From Pictodentalium vernedei (Eukaryota; Mollusca; Scaphopoda; Dentaliida; Dentaliidae): a stretch of 64,000 nt of DNA. Both the position numbers and the translations under genes were made by a program. Shown piece after piece: positions 1 to 10,193 of the stretch. Below the pieces are notes generated by a model. It saw only the letters and a list, made by a program, of their open reading frames with translations, was not told where the DNA came from and did not search any database. Every line of letters starts with the position of its first letter. Within the stretch, counting starts at the first letter, position 1. The stretch is taken from assembly GCA_031216915.1 (NCBI GenBank), contig CM062297.1:831745337-831809336 (forward strand), read 5' to 3'.

Positions 1-148
1 TAATAACGGATTAAATTAATTTATTAATGTATAATCATTTGTTGTTCTTCTGACTACGAGATTGTGGGATATAGACCGCAGATGAACAAAACATCAAGTC
101 CCTGGGTTCATATTTGGGCTCATTGGTTGAGCCCAGACTTTAACTTAA

Positions 149-378
149 CCCTTTACCCAAGGTAACGGCCAAAACCGGCCAGTGCTATTCTCAAAAATCG
201 CAAATTAATTTTCATTATGTTTTCATTTTTTGTTTCAAAAACATAGGTTATGAAACTCTCGTTGGAACGAGCTCGTCGAGCTCGTTCCAACGAGGGGTCA
301 TAACCTATGTTTTTGAGACAAGAGAATGAAAAGAATTATTTTTGAAAGTGTCGTCTGCTTTTCATGTTAGGTAAAGGG
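149..378. mobile_element. piggyBac-like palindromic MITE (copy 1)
   Basis: A short non-autonomous element starts CCCTTTACC and ends GGTAAAGGG. TTAA flanks the left side and a mutated TTTA the right side, as expected for piggyBac-type TTAA targets. The centre is a perfect fold-back around GTTGGAACGAGCTCG, bounded by inverted copies of 'acataggttatga'. There is no coding capacity. Related copies lie at 2392, 25640, 33289, 35226 and 42503. Confidence 0.85.
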
Positions 379-805
379 TTTAGGGAAAAAGGAAAATCTT
401 TTGATATTTGTTCAACAGCATCCTTATGAGGGTCAGATACGAGTTCTTTCAAATCAAGTCTCTCTGGGTTCAAAGTTGCGCTCATAATGGGAGCCCAAAT
501 AATAACTCTCTAAATCTTCTTCATGTCTACAAGCCATCACATTTTGATGTTTGGTATACAGCATCCTCATGAGGGGCAGATTCAGGTTCAAATCAAGTCT
601 CTGGGTTCAGATTTGGGTTCCTTGACCACATTTTAATGTGCATTGGGAGGACAATTCTTTAAAATATTCTTATTCATATCCGTTAGTCAGTTTCTTTTGT
701 TATTTGGTATAGTGGGATCAAGTTAGTTCAGACCAAGTTTCTATCAATTAGACATTCACTGCCCCAATCATTATGCAGAAATTAACATTAAATAATAAGG
801 ATCAG

Positions 806-1036
806 TAGTGAGGAACGGGGGACACGAGCGCATTTTACGCACCTCACCAAAAACTTCGTTTTTTTCGAGCAAATCGCATTCATCACGATCGAAATGTATG
901 GATTTTCGATGTGACACATCCACGTTCACATCGTCCCCGTTTCCCCGATTTTCACAATGGATGACGGGTAGACGAGGTATCGTGGGTTCAACTTTTCGAT
1001 TTCTCTAACGATCAATATTGCGCCCGCTTCGGAATT
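806..1036 (+). repeat. Orphan Polinton terminal-repeat fragment
   Basis: This fragment is the outer 231 bp of the same inverted repeat that begins the Polinton at 3049, preceded by the same aggatcag flank. It ends at 1036, where unrelated sequence begins. It is not a second element, since no inner Polinton sequence follows. Short open frames inside it (for example at 808 and 3051) are terminal-repeat DNA, not genes. Confidence 0.9.
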
Positions 1037-2238
1037 AAAACAGCTATACAGTGCCATCTCGAATACCGCATCTGGAATTTTTTCCTTGATTGAAACAACC
1101 ATTTACGCTGCTTTATGTATTTATCGAACGTTTGTAATAATATTAAACTAACTACTTTTTCATACACCACGATCGATCGAAAGGTGGACTTAACGGACTT
1201 TGTCCAAATAAACGCTCACAAAAGTACACAATGAATAGTAAAAAATATCTCCTAAAATGATCCGTGTTTCTGAAACTTCAATGACAGTACTCCTCTCACA
1301 CAGGTGACAAGATCAATCCAGCAGAATCTAAGTCAGTATACCACGTTGGCTGGTCACATTCAGCGTTACGCGAAAGAATACAGGCACCGGGAAATCTGGA
1401 TTATGCACAAGAACGCCATGTAAATATGCATCTGATTAAGCGTTACGCGCCTGAGTGACGTTATGACGTACATGGAATGTCTCGAGAAGAGTGTCAAGCA
1501 AGAAATTTATTAGACCGCCGAAAGTGATATTGTTCCATAAAAATATATCAGCTTCATTCATTGCATTCAACTTTAATCGTGGTATATGCATCAGTGAAGT
1601 GATATGGGTCGTAGTATCACCCACGTTACTTCACTGAACCAATAATAGGTTCATTATATGACCCGTATTGAGCATTACATGTCACCAACCCACAACCGAA
1701 TCACTCCATTGAAATGAAATGCCGTCACCCACACGCCTTTCCTATTTTAATCAATCCTTTTCCTTCGTAATTCACAATGACGTGTTTTAGTTTTTACCTT
1801 TCTCCCCCACGATATAGCCTTAGATGGTGATGTGGCGTTGACCACCAATAAATAAATAAAAACCCTCACCCCCAGTCGAATATATACTAAATATTATTTA
1901 AATAACTTTAGTATTTAGAACGGTTTAAACGAATACAACCATGCAACTACGGATTTTAAACATTACTGGTATGGCTGTGGATCAGACACATGGTTTTCTA
2001 GCAACGTGGGCGGATTTGATCGACAAACAATAGTGGTATTTTGAGGAGAAAATTGATAGTCATATAATACAAATACAGAACACAGCTCGGGTAGAGCGTG
2101 TAGACAGAAATCAACGGCCCGTGGTGGAGGTTTTTCTGTATATCACACGCGCCTCCGGCACCCGTAAAATAAAGAAAAACGTCCACATTGAGTCCTTAAT
2201 TCCATCCAGAGTACTCTCACCTCGTTGTATTGTCTTAA
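1037..2238. other. Non-coding spacer between duplicated flanks
   Basis: No gene or known element is recognised. There is one stem-loop at about 1591-1636 (arms cagtgaagt/acttcactg with extra pairing around tgggt/accca). If the 2.24-kb unit was tandemly duplicated, this would be the part of the unit upstream of the flank; its partner would lie left of the window. Confidence 0.6.
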
Positions 2239-3279
2239 TAATAACTGATTAAATTAATTTATTAATGTAACTGCTAATCATTTGTTGTTCTTCTGACTAC
2301 GAGATTGTGGGATATAGACCGCAGATGAACAAAACATCAAGTCCCTGGGTTCATTTTTGGGCTCATTGGTTGAGCCCAGACTTTAACTTAACCCTTTACC
2401 CAAGGTAACGGCCAAAACCGGCCAGTGCTATTCTCAAAAATCGCAAATTAATTTTCATTATGTTTTCATTTTTTGTTTCAAAAACATAGGTTATGAAACT
2501 CTCGTTGGAACGAGCTCGTCGAGCTCGTTCCAACGAGGGGTCATAACCTATGTTTTTGAGACAAAAAAATGAAAAGAATTATTTTTGAAAGTGTCGTCTG
2601 CTTTTCATGTTAGGTAAAGGGTTTAGGGAAAAAGGAAAATCTTTTGATATTTGTTCAACAGCATCATTATGAGGGTCAGATACGAGTTCTTTCAAATCAA
2701 GTCTCTCTGGGTTCAAAGTTGCGCTCATAATGGGAGCCCAAATAATAACTCTCTTAATCTTCTTCACGTCTACAAGCCATCACATTTTGATGTTTGGTAT
2801 ACAGCATCCTCATGAGGGGCAGATTCAGGTTCAAATCAAGTCTCTGGGTTCAGATTTGGGTTCCTTGACCACATTTTAATGTGCATTGGGAGGACAATTC
2901 TTTAAAATATTCTTATTCATATCCGTTAGTCAGTTTCTTTTGTTATTTGGTATAGTGGGATCAAGTTAGTTCAGACCAAGTTTCTATCAATTAGACATTC
3001 ACTGCCCCAATCATTATGCAGAAATTAACATTAAATAATAAGGATCAGTAGTGAGGAACGGGGGACACGAGCGCATTTTACGCACCTCACCAAAAACTTC
3101 GTTTTTTTCGAGCAAATCGCATTCATCACGATCGAAATGTATGGATTTTCGATGTGACACATCCACGTTCACATCGTCCCCGTTTCCCCGATTTTCACAA
3201 TGGATGACGGGTAGACGAGGTATCGTGGGTTCAACTTTTCGATTTCTCTAACGATCAACATTGCGCCCGCTTCGGAATT
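2239..3279. repeat. Tandem duplication copy 2: host flank plus Polinton tip
   Basis: Second copy of 1-1036, and the one that continues into the full Polinton. It differs by scattered substitutions and a 5-bp insertion near 2270, so the duplication is not an exact recent copy. It contains host tandem repeats, MITE copy 2 and the first 231 bp of the Polinton left inverted repeat. Confidence 0.93.
2392..2621. mobile_element. piggyBac-like palindromic MITE (copy 2)
   Basis: Duplicate of the MITE at 149-378, carried along by the segmental duplication rather than by a new insertion: TTAA at 2388-2391, CCCTTTACC start, GGTAAAGGG end, and the same central palindrome. Confidence 0.85.
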
Positions 3280-3614
3280 TTAACAAACTCTATAAAATTT
3301 CCTCTCTTAAAAATTTCTTTTAGGCGCGCTCGTAACTTTTGACGACGACCGTTCTCGGGAAAACACTCACCCTTTTGCAGAGGTAACACGGACGAACATT
3401 TTAGGTGAATTGTTTCGACAGAATACCGTCAAAACGACACGACCGGTGCGGATGGAAGACAAGCGATCCAACGTCGATTCCCACGGAAAAACGGAGTTCG
3501 AATCGAGAGGGTGGATTTATCTGTGCGCCCGAATCCTCAGGCGATGACGTGGTGAGGTTTTTGGCAAGGAGAGACAGAGATAGCTCGCTGGATGCGACGT
3601 TGCGTGAAAATCCG
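3049..3614 (+). repeat. Polinton left terminal inverted repeat
   Basis: Inverted match to 19978-20537, readable from TAGTG through 'gcgtgaaaatccg', with small indels and substitutions. Long inverted repeats are the protein-primed replication ends in Polintons. It contains only accidental short ORFs. Confidence 0.92.
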
Positions 3615-3659
3615 GGGTGAATTTATCGGTAGGCCCGTGGGTCCGAACCCATCGGTGAT

Positions 3660-3720
3660 GACGTAAGAGGAAAACCCAAGATATTTCTGACTAGGGAAAA
3701 ACCCATATGTTTGTAAGATG
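3660..3720. repeat. Left subterminal repeat of the Polinton
   Basis: The sequence reading on the minus strand 'ccctagtcagaaatatcttg' lies just inside the left inverted repeat. It recurs inverted, as about three tandem units, at 19310-19435. The shared subterminal motif suggests the original inverted repeat was longer, and that about 0.5 kb was inserted on the right side or lost on the left. Confidence 0.75.
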
Positions 3721-3890
3721 GACGATATAAAAATTGTTTTTTTAAAAATATATATAAACAACATTCAAAAAATAAGAATACAAAAGATATATATATAAAA
3801 CAACATTCAAAAAAAATAAATAAGAATACAAAAAAAATCATATTTTTTATTAAAAAAAAAAGAAAAAAAATAATAATAAATAAAAAAACA
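3721..3890. other. A/T-rich 5' spacer of the rightward gene block
   Basis: Low-complexity A-rich sequence with ATATAT runs and no gene. Similar A-rich spacers separate all rightward genes of the element. Confidence 0.6.
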
Positions 3891-4808
3891 ATGTTTCTAC
3901 ACATCGGAGATTCGAAGCGAAGGGACGAGCAGGTTAGCGAATTAATGCAGAGTAAGGAGAATATTCAGGCGCAGGATAGGGCAAGACGATTGGGAGAGAT
4001 GGGATTGAGACGATAGGCTACCAAGTTGTTCAAACCCGTCACCGAGGTTTAGGAACGAGCTAGGAAAGAGATCGTGGAGGAATTAAGACCCATAAAAGAA
4101 GGTTCTCTGAGGATGAGTTTGCATCCTAGTACTTTAGCACCGAGAACTTTCTCCGATTTCGTTCCGGGACTCGAGACCTATCCGAGTAGCGTCGGTAGTG
4201 TTACGCCGAGAAATTTGTCCTAACACACTCCGGAGAGGATCGAGACCGATGCGAGTAGCGTCAGATATGATGACGGTAGGGAAAAAGATGAGATTTACGG
4301 ATTTCGTCAGGAAGGTGATGACGATTTCGTTGGTGACATGAAAATATGGTTTGAAGGCGACTATTTGATCGTCGGTCCGAACAGGTACGAACTGACCGAT
4401 GGATTGTACACTCTGTTTTCTCACAAGAGACCCGACGATTACACAGAGGAGGATTACAAAAATTACGGAGACATTCTGGTTCAGACTCACGCCATGAAGA
4501 AGAACGACGATCCCCAAGAGACGAGACCGAAGGATAGGAGAGGTTGCAAGTGGAAGCACGTGGTGGAACCCATATGGAAGGCAAACAAGTATTTTGTGAA
4601 ATCGACGACTGGGAAGGGAATGACCGACACGATATTTCTTCCGCGCGATCCCGATGCCTAGATGGGGAGATTGAATTTGTTGATGGCAAGCAGAGAGGCT
4701 GGTAACACCGGATTGGATAACGAGATAGTGAGCGTGTGCGACGAATTGTTGAGGCAGAAGGTATTGACTAAGAAGGATTATCAAAAGATGATGAATTGTT
4801 TGAAATAA
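3891..4808 (+). pseudogene. DUF8207-like Polinton protein, interrupted by stops
   Basis: A single frame from ATG 3891 to TAA 4806 would encode about 305 residues. It carries four in-frame stops: one near 4013, one near 4050, one near 4220, and TAG at about 4660. The N-terminal third is charged and probably helical. The C-terminal half (from about 4340) contains a compact domain with the pattern VGPNRYELTDGLYTLF, then YTEEDYKNYGDIL, then KWKHVVEPIW, and ends in ICDELLRQ-like helices (here VCDELLRQKVLTKKDY). From memory this order matches the uncharacterised DUF8207 family common in Polinton-like loci of cnidarians and molluscs; the family name should be checked. The function is unknown, possibly structural. 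It is the first gene of the rightward block. Confidence 0.75.
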
Positions 4809-4900
4809 TAAAATAGTAAGAGAAAAAAAAAAAAAAATATTAAGTAAATAAAAAAAATATATACTAAAAAAATAATAATAAATAATAATAATTAAAAAAA

Positions 4901-5137
4901 ATGTTAGTATTAAATAACAGAGGATACGCTAGATCTTACGTCTACGGTAGATCGGGTATCATGGATTCGATGACGCCATTTATAACTCGTAAATTCACCG
5001 ACGATGCCGCGAAACAGATCGCGTCGAGCGATCTCAAAATCGGAAAGAAAACGGCGATTGATGCGGGTAAGAAAGCTGCGCCCGAAGCGAGTAGTAGAAT
5101 AGTTTTAGATCTTCGCGGAGAGAGAGTGACTATATGA
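4901..5137 (+). CDS. Small basic Polinton protein, unknown function
   Basis: An open frame of 78 residues from ATG 4901, preceded by an A-rich spacer. The N-terminus is Gly/Tyr/Arg-rich (RGYARSYVYGRSG), followed by an amphipathic Lys/Ala-rich segment (KKTAIDAGKKAAPEAS). Small Ala/Lys/Gly-rich proteins of this look recur beside the capsid genes of Polintons and resemble minor core or pVI/pX-type virion peptides in composition. That resemblance is by style only; no catalytic motif is visible. It is one of the few genes here without a stop or frameshift, though a short ORF can survive by chance. Confidence 0.55.
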   Translation: MLVLNNRGYARSYVYGRSGIMDSMTPFITRKFTDDAAKQIASSDLKIGKKTAIDAGKKAAPEASSRIVLDLRGERVTI

Positions 5138-5374
5138 TTTCACATCAGAGAGATATAAAAAAAGTAAATGAAAAAAATTAAAAATAAATATAATTTGGAA
5201 AATAAAATAAAAATCAATAAAATTTTGAAAAAAAAAAAAAAAAAAATTTTCATTTAATAATTTTTTTTTTCACTTTTTACATATTTATATGACAAATAAA
5301 AAAAAATTGAAAAAAACTTATAATATTTATAATAATTTAAAAAATCACTAACTGGTAATATTTCTAATTGAAAA

Positions 5375-5767
5375 AAAAATAACATATCCAAAGGACAGAA
5401 AGCTGAACTTCGTAGAGTGTTGAGTCATCGAGGTGAGGCCGTTAGATTTAAATTCAGTTACGAAGATCTGGTGAGTGGCAGTAGCGATTGGATTGCCTGG
5501 ACTAAAACTCAAATCAAAAGGATGGAGAAAGTGATTCGTAATCGAATGAGAACGATGGTGAGATTGAGTCCTGCTCAATTGAAATATAATCTGAAAAGGA
5601 AAGGCGGTTTCTTACCGCTATTGGCGGGACTCGCCGCCAAAGCATTACCCATTCTTGCGAAGACGGTGTTGCCAGCTCAGGGCATGGGAGCGCTCTTGGG
5701 ACTCTTTCCAATAAGCATGGTCGTAATAGACGAGAAGTATTCGTTCATTCATTTGATGATGAGATGA
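5375..5767 (+). pseudogene. Minor-capsid/membrane-active-like Polinton protein, start lost
   Basis: The open frame runs from about 5375 without an ATG to TGA at 5765. The beginning reads ISKGQKAELRRVLSHRGEAV. The middle has a basic stretch (IKRMEKVIRNRMR) and LSPAQLKYNLKRKGGFLPLL. The end has a hydrophobic Gly/Ala/Leu segment (LAAKALPILAKTVLPAQG). The AQLK...GGFLPLLA arrangement is typical of a small Polinton protein thought to be virion-associated and membrane-active. The last 20 or so residues after the hydrophobic run look out of register, so a frameshift near 5710 is likely. Function is inferred from composition and position only. Confidence 0.6.
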
Positions 5768-5894
5768 ATAGATATGATGTTATTAAAAAAAAACTAAATA
5801 TATATAAAAGAGAAAAAACAAATAATATTAAAAACATAATAATAGAAAAAAAAAATAATAACAATAGAATATTTTTGTTTTTTATATAAAAATT

Positions 5895-6365
5895 ATGACG
5901 AACGATTCCATGGAATCGAGAGCTTGGTTTCTTCAAAGAGCACTGTGCAGAGCTTACACGATTTGTATGAACGAACAACTTCCTCGTGTCTTGAACGAAA
6001 GATGCCTCGGTTGTCAAAAGTAGAAAGAATTTAATCACATTGATCATTCCTGTCTTTGGATGGAATGGGAAGACACCATCACCATGTATTTCATGCCTGC
6101 GTTGGAATACGTCCGACGTGAAAACGTGATCAAATGTTGGAGAGAATTTGTGTCTTGCATTGGAGAACCCGAGCCTACAAAATCGGAAGAACTGAAGTTA
6201 ACGCATCGAAGTCTCACCACTGAAGACAGGAAGCATGTTTTGGAATATTTGTTGGAAACGGGGAGACCGCTAAAATTTAACAGAAAAATGTTTTTTTATA
6301 TATATATATTAGAAACTAAAAAAAATAATATTCGTAATAATAGAAAAAAAAAACTAAAACAATAG
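5895..6365 (+). pseudogene. Cys/His-rich Polinton protein, one stop
   Basis: A frame from ATG 5895 carries an in-frame TAG at 6021. Residues just before and after the stop form a Cys/His cluster (RCLGCQK, then HIDHSCL), consistent with a small zinc-binding motif. The rest is acidic and helical (LEYVRRENVIKCWREF). The last 25 residues are translated A-rich spacer (YIYILETKKNN), so the native stop was probably lost near 6280. I recognise no family with certainty. The first codons and the 5' leader are partly repeated at 6363-6425. Confidence 0.6.
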
Positions 6366-6425
6366 AGTATTTCTTTTTTATATAATAATTATAATGAACA
6401 ATTCCATGAAATCGAGAGCTTGGTT
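6363..6425 (+). repeat. Partial duplicate of the preceding gene's leader and start
   Basis: The 5' leader plus ATG and about the first 12 codons of the gene at 5895 reappear here (leader 'ttttttatata...aattat', then atgaacaattccatgaaatcg against atgacgaacgattccatggaatcg). After about 6425 the match stops. It is either a local tandem duplication or a remnant of a second paralogous gene. Confidence 0.75.
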
Positions 6426-6639
6426 TCATTGAAAGTTGTTAAAAATCACACTGTGTTATTTTCTGTATCTTCCTGACGACGACGATGACGATGATGTGTG
6501 TTATTCCCTGTATCTTTCTAACAACGATGATTGCCACCACAACTAAAAAAAATGTTTTTTTGTTAAAATTATAAAGAGTGAAAAAAATATATATATAAAA
6601 AATATATAATAATAGATATACAATAAAACTGAAATAAAA
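6426..6639. other. A/T-rich spacer with no gene
   Basis: GAC/GAT-rich low-complexity sequence near 6475-6540, followed by A-rich sequence. No gene is supported. Confidence 0.5.
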
Positions 6640-7305
6640 ATGGAACTTCGAAGTAAAAACATCTATCCATCGTTAAAGAAGATGGAGCACACGGCACCTC
6701 TTCTACCACCAAAATATAGCGATGATGAGGTGCAGATGTATTGAATCGAACAAATCAATATAATTCAATCGTATCTAATGCAAGAGAGAGGTTCTCATTG
6801 TTCGCTCAATAAGAAATATTCGAGATAAGAGAAATTTGTGAGTGGTGTGGATTTGACTCTTATCACGATCTCTATGGGTTTGAACGTTGCTGGAATCAGT
6901 CTATTGTCGACCACCCTCATTGCTCTTCTGGTCGTGTTGACCATAGAAGGATTGACTTTGACTGCCGGATTTGTCAGTATGATCGGAAAATTTATGTCTA
7001 AGAAATTATCCATGAAGGCCAAGAAACATGAAAACATCAGCGTTTTGGCTGATGCAAAGATCGATTCCGTGTCGGATAAGATCTCTATGGCATTGAAAGA
7101 TGGTAGGATTTCGGATGGCGAATTCATTGACATATTGAACGAAAAACAAAAATACGAAGTCATGAAAGCAAAGATAAGAATCAAGAGTCTTCAGAATCTC
7201 AGGGAAGAACTGAAGGAATCTCTCACGGAAAAAGGTAGGGAAGAAGCGAGACAATCGCTTTGTAAATTATTGGATCCCAAAAAGATTCCAGAAGCAATCG
7301 ATTGA
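6640..7305 (+). pseudogene. Two-TM membrane protein of the Polinton, two stops
   Basis: A single frame from ATG 6640 to TGA 7303 has in-frame stops near 6742 and 6826. The N-terminus contains a proline-rich motif (HTAPLLPPKYSDDEVQMY). After the stops come two adjacent hydrophobic segments (LITISMGLNVAGISLLSTTL and LIALLVVLTIEGLTLTAGFV), then a long charged helical tail (about residues 110-220) that looks like a coiled coil. The likely role is a small virion or host-membrane protein. Placement just upstream of the integrase gene suggests it belongs to the rightward block. The specific family is unknown. Confidence 0.65.
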
Positions 7306-7395
7306 AAAAAGTGTATATATAAAAGAAGAAGAAAACTTTATATATAAATTAAAAAAAAATAAATAATTAAAATATATACGAAAAAACAAACAAAA

Positions 7396-8678
7396 ACGTA
7401 TTGCATCAAATGCAAGAGAGTTACTGATATGGTTAATGTTAAAAAGGTACTGACAAAAAATAAAAGTCCCATGCTTCGTGGAATGTGTAAAATGTGTGGT
7501 TCGACAAAAACGCAATTCGTCAAACGTGGTGCCGGTCTGACGAATAAATTGATTAATAATCTACCCGTTGAAATGCATCTGTCAGGACATCAATTCACGG
7601 GACCTGGCACGAAAATAAATAAGAGACTGAGTCGAGATCTGGCACCTAAATCTTGCAGCAAACCCATCAATAGGGTTTCACTCACGATCTGTGCTACGCT
7701 AAATATCCCGCCGTCGAGAATCGTAATCGAATCTGTGATAAAAACATGTTGACAACGTTGAAAAATATACCAAATCCCACTAGGAGAGTGAGGCTCGAAC
7801 GTTCGTTGGTCAGTAAAGTGGTCGGTACCAAACGTCGATTCGGATGGGGTCATGAAAAAAAAAATGTTCAAAAAATATTATTAATGAATGCATTGGCGAA
7901 CGAACTACACAAACCCGTCACGCGTAAATTTAGAAGGAGAAGTGTATTCGTAAAGGGTCTGGATCAGATCTGGTCAGCCGATTTGGTCGGCATGAAATCA
8001 CTTTCAAAATGGAACAAGGGCATTAAGTACATACCGACGGTTATCGACGTGTTTTCGAAATACGGATGGCTGAGACCTCTGAAGAATAAATCGGGACCTT
8101 GCATGGCCGAGGCTCTGAAGAGCATATTTGCATCGTCTTCTCGAAAACCGGATAAATTATGGGTGGAGAAAGGGAAGGAATTTTACAACAGTCACGTTCA
8201 TCCATTGGTCGACCTCTATTCCGTCGAAAATGAAGGGAAAGCTAACATGATCGAACGTTGGAATAGAACCATGAAGGAAAAAATGTACAAGTATTTCACG
8301 GCTAATAAGACCAAGAAATATATCGATGTTCTAGATGGACTGGTTGAAGAATACAACAATATGCGACACAGATCAATCAAGATGAACCCCGTGGAATCTA
8401 GCGTCTTCGCTAATCTCTCTCCCAAAAGGATCAAGATCAAGAAGGAGTTCAATCACCGAAATTTGCAGTCGGTGATCGAGTGAGAATCACTTCTTATTAA
8501 GTCACTCTTTGCAAAAGGTTACACTCTTCGATGGACTGAAGAAATCTTTAAGATCGTTAAAATATTTTACACGGATCCGGTGACTCACAAAATAGAAGCG
8601 TTAGAGGATGATGAAGATGACAGTAGAGAAATCATCGGAATATTTTACCAACAAGAATTGCAGAAGACGGCACTTTGA
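7396..8678 (+). pseudogene. PLA2-like domain fused to rve integrase, frameshifted
   Basis: The probable start is ACG at 7396 (a mutated ATG). The N-terminus has a paired-cysteine motif (YCIKCK then MCKMCG), followed by a parvovirus-type phospholipase A2-like region: calcium-loop GPGTKI and, after a frameshift near 7685, the catalytic-type HDLCY. The frame then runs without a stop into a retroviral-type integrase core: first Asp in IWSADLVGM, VIDVFSKYGW, and the Glu region around ENEGKANMIERWNRTMKEKM. The spacing is typical of Polinton integrases. From about 8476 the C-terminal SH3-like tail (GDRVRI then KGYTLRWTEEIFKIV) is readable only after two more frameshifts, ending at TGA 8676. The fusion would pair an entry-type lipase with the insertion enzyme, or encode two products by processing. 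Confidence 0.85.
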
Positions 8679-8824
8679 AGAACCAATCCTTCACTTTTAT
8701 TTTTTTTTTGCTCATATATAGTTAAAAGGAGAAAAAAAATAAATAAAATTAATAATTAAAAAAAAACAATTATTAATTAAAAAAAAATGTGAATTAACAC
8801 ACACAGACAACAAAAAACAAAAAC

Positions 8825-10187
8825 ATGCCGAATATATTAGATATAACCGAAGGTATATTGAGAGACGAAAGCATTCAAGAATATGAAGTTCACGAGTATG
8901 AACCAGTGATTGGAACCAGTCTTAACAATGCCGGTGAAATAAGAATCAATGTCGAAACTCACGATCTGTTCGTTCATCCAAGAAAAAGTTACATAGTGAT
9001 ACAGGGGTGTCCCACCAAGGAAGACGGAAGCGATTATGCCGATGATGACGTGGTTATTCTAGCCAATAATGGTATGATGCGTTTTTTCAGTAATATAAAA
9101 TACATGCTCTCGGGACAAGAGATAGAATCTGTGTTTCATCCCGGATAAACCACCACGATGAATGGACTCTTGACATATACGGACGATTTTTCGAAATGTA
9201 AAGGACTCAATCAATTGTGGGTGAAAGATACTGTTGGCGGAATGAGTGCAACCAATACCAGTGCCGCCTTGAGATTTAATTACGTCATCAAGACATCGAG
9301 ACCCAAAGGAACGTTTTCATTCAGGATACCTCTGAAACACATATTTGGATTCGCAGAAGATTACGATAAGATTCTCTATGGATTCAAACACAATCTGACG
9401 TTGATTTGAAAAGGAAACGACGAAGCCATTATGAGACCCGCTGCGACCGATGCAGGTAAGATACATCTGAACAAGATATCTTGGTTCGTTCCACACATAT
9501 TGCCTTCAGTCGTGGAAAAGTACGTTCTACAAGATCATAGAATCGAAGAGTAAATTACCAGTGGGATTTAGAATGAGACAGTGGGACACGGCTAGTATTC
9601 CACCATCTAGCAATCACTTCGATTGGAGATTGACCATAAATTCTGCTTCGTAAGACCGCGATTCATCATAGTGGCATTTCAAACCGATAGGGATGGGTCT
9701 CAAGAGAAAAATCCTTCCCTGCTCGATGATTGTAACTTGGGGAACATGCAGGTATTTCTAAATGCACGAGATATCCGGCCATCGATTACAGTGCCTTTTT
9801 CGATAAGAATGATTTCTGCAGACTATGGCGACGCCTCGGATTTCAGAAAGAAATATCATCAACTGGACGAATTGATGGGTAATCATAACATCACTCCCAC
9901 CGAATATAAATCGATGTATCCCCTGTTCGTATTTGACGTTAGTAAACAGAGCGAGCAACTCAAGAGTAGTGTCTTAGACATTCAGATCAAGATGCAATTC
10001 GATAAGAATGCACCGAGGAGAAGCGAGGCTTTTACTCTATTCCTATCTGATAGAGAGTTAGAATTCGAATCGGACGGGCATGTCTACCGTTCGATGATAT
10101 ATATAAAAAAATGGAAAATAAAAATACCTCCCCAAAAAATATCGATAAAATATACAACAAAAATAAATAATAATAAAAAAAAACCTT
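8825..10187 (+). pseudogene. Polinton major capsid protein, multiply broken
   Basis: ATG 8825 opens MPNILDITEG and continues through FFSNIKYMLSGQEIESV, a conserved Polinton hexon block, to a stop at about 9146. The same frame resumes at once (LNQLWVKDT, TFSFRIPLKHIFGFAEDYDK) and stops again near 9407. Further frameshifts occur at about 9525 (VVEK to KSKLPVGFRMRQWD), 9640 and 9785 (the YSAFFDKNDF region is out of frame). The C-terminal block (MYPLFVFDVSKQSEQLKSS, then FTLFLSDRELEFESDG) is open. The order and length (about 430 residues) fit the double-jelly-roll capsid protein of Polinton/adintovirus elements. With at least two stops and three frameshifts it cannot be functional. Confidence 0.85.
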
Positions 10188-10193
10188 AAAAAA

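Larger units (their letters stand above)
1..1036. repeat. Tandem duplication copy 1: host flank plus Polinton tip
   Basis: This stretch matches 2239-3279 almost base for base; the offset is 2238 at the start and 2243 after a 5-bp indel near position 30. It holds degenerate host tandem repeats (motifs such as 'aaatcaagtctctgggttca' near 90, 460 and 590), a piggyBac-like MITE, and the outermost 231 bp of the Polinton inverted repeat. Similarity stops abruptly at 1036/3279 inside the Polinton repeat. This looks like a segmental duplication made after Polinton insertion, because flank and element tip were copied together. The copy may begin left of the window. Confidence 0.93.

Noticed and set aside
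808..3251. Identical 66-residue frames at 808 and 3051
   Set aside because: They are two copies of Polinton terminal-repeat DNA starting at GTG, not genes.
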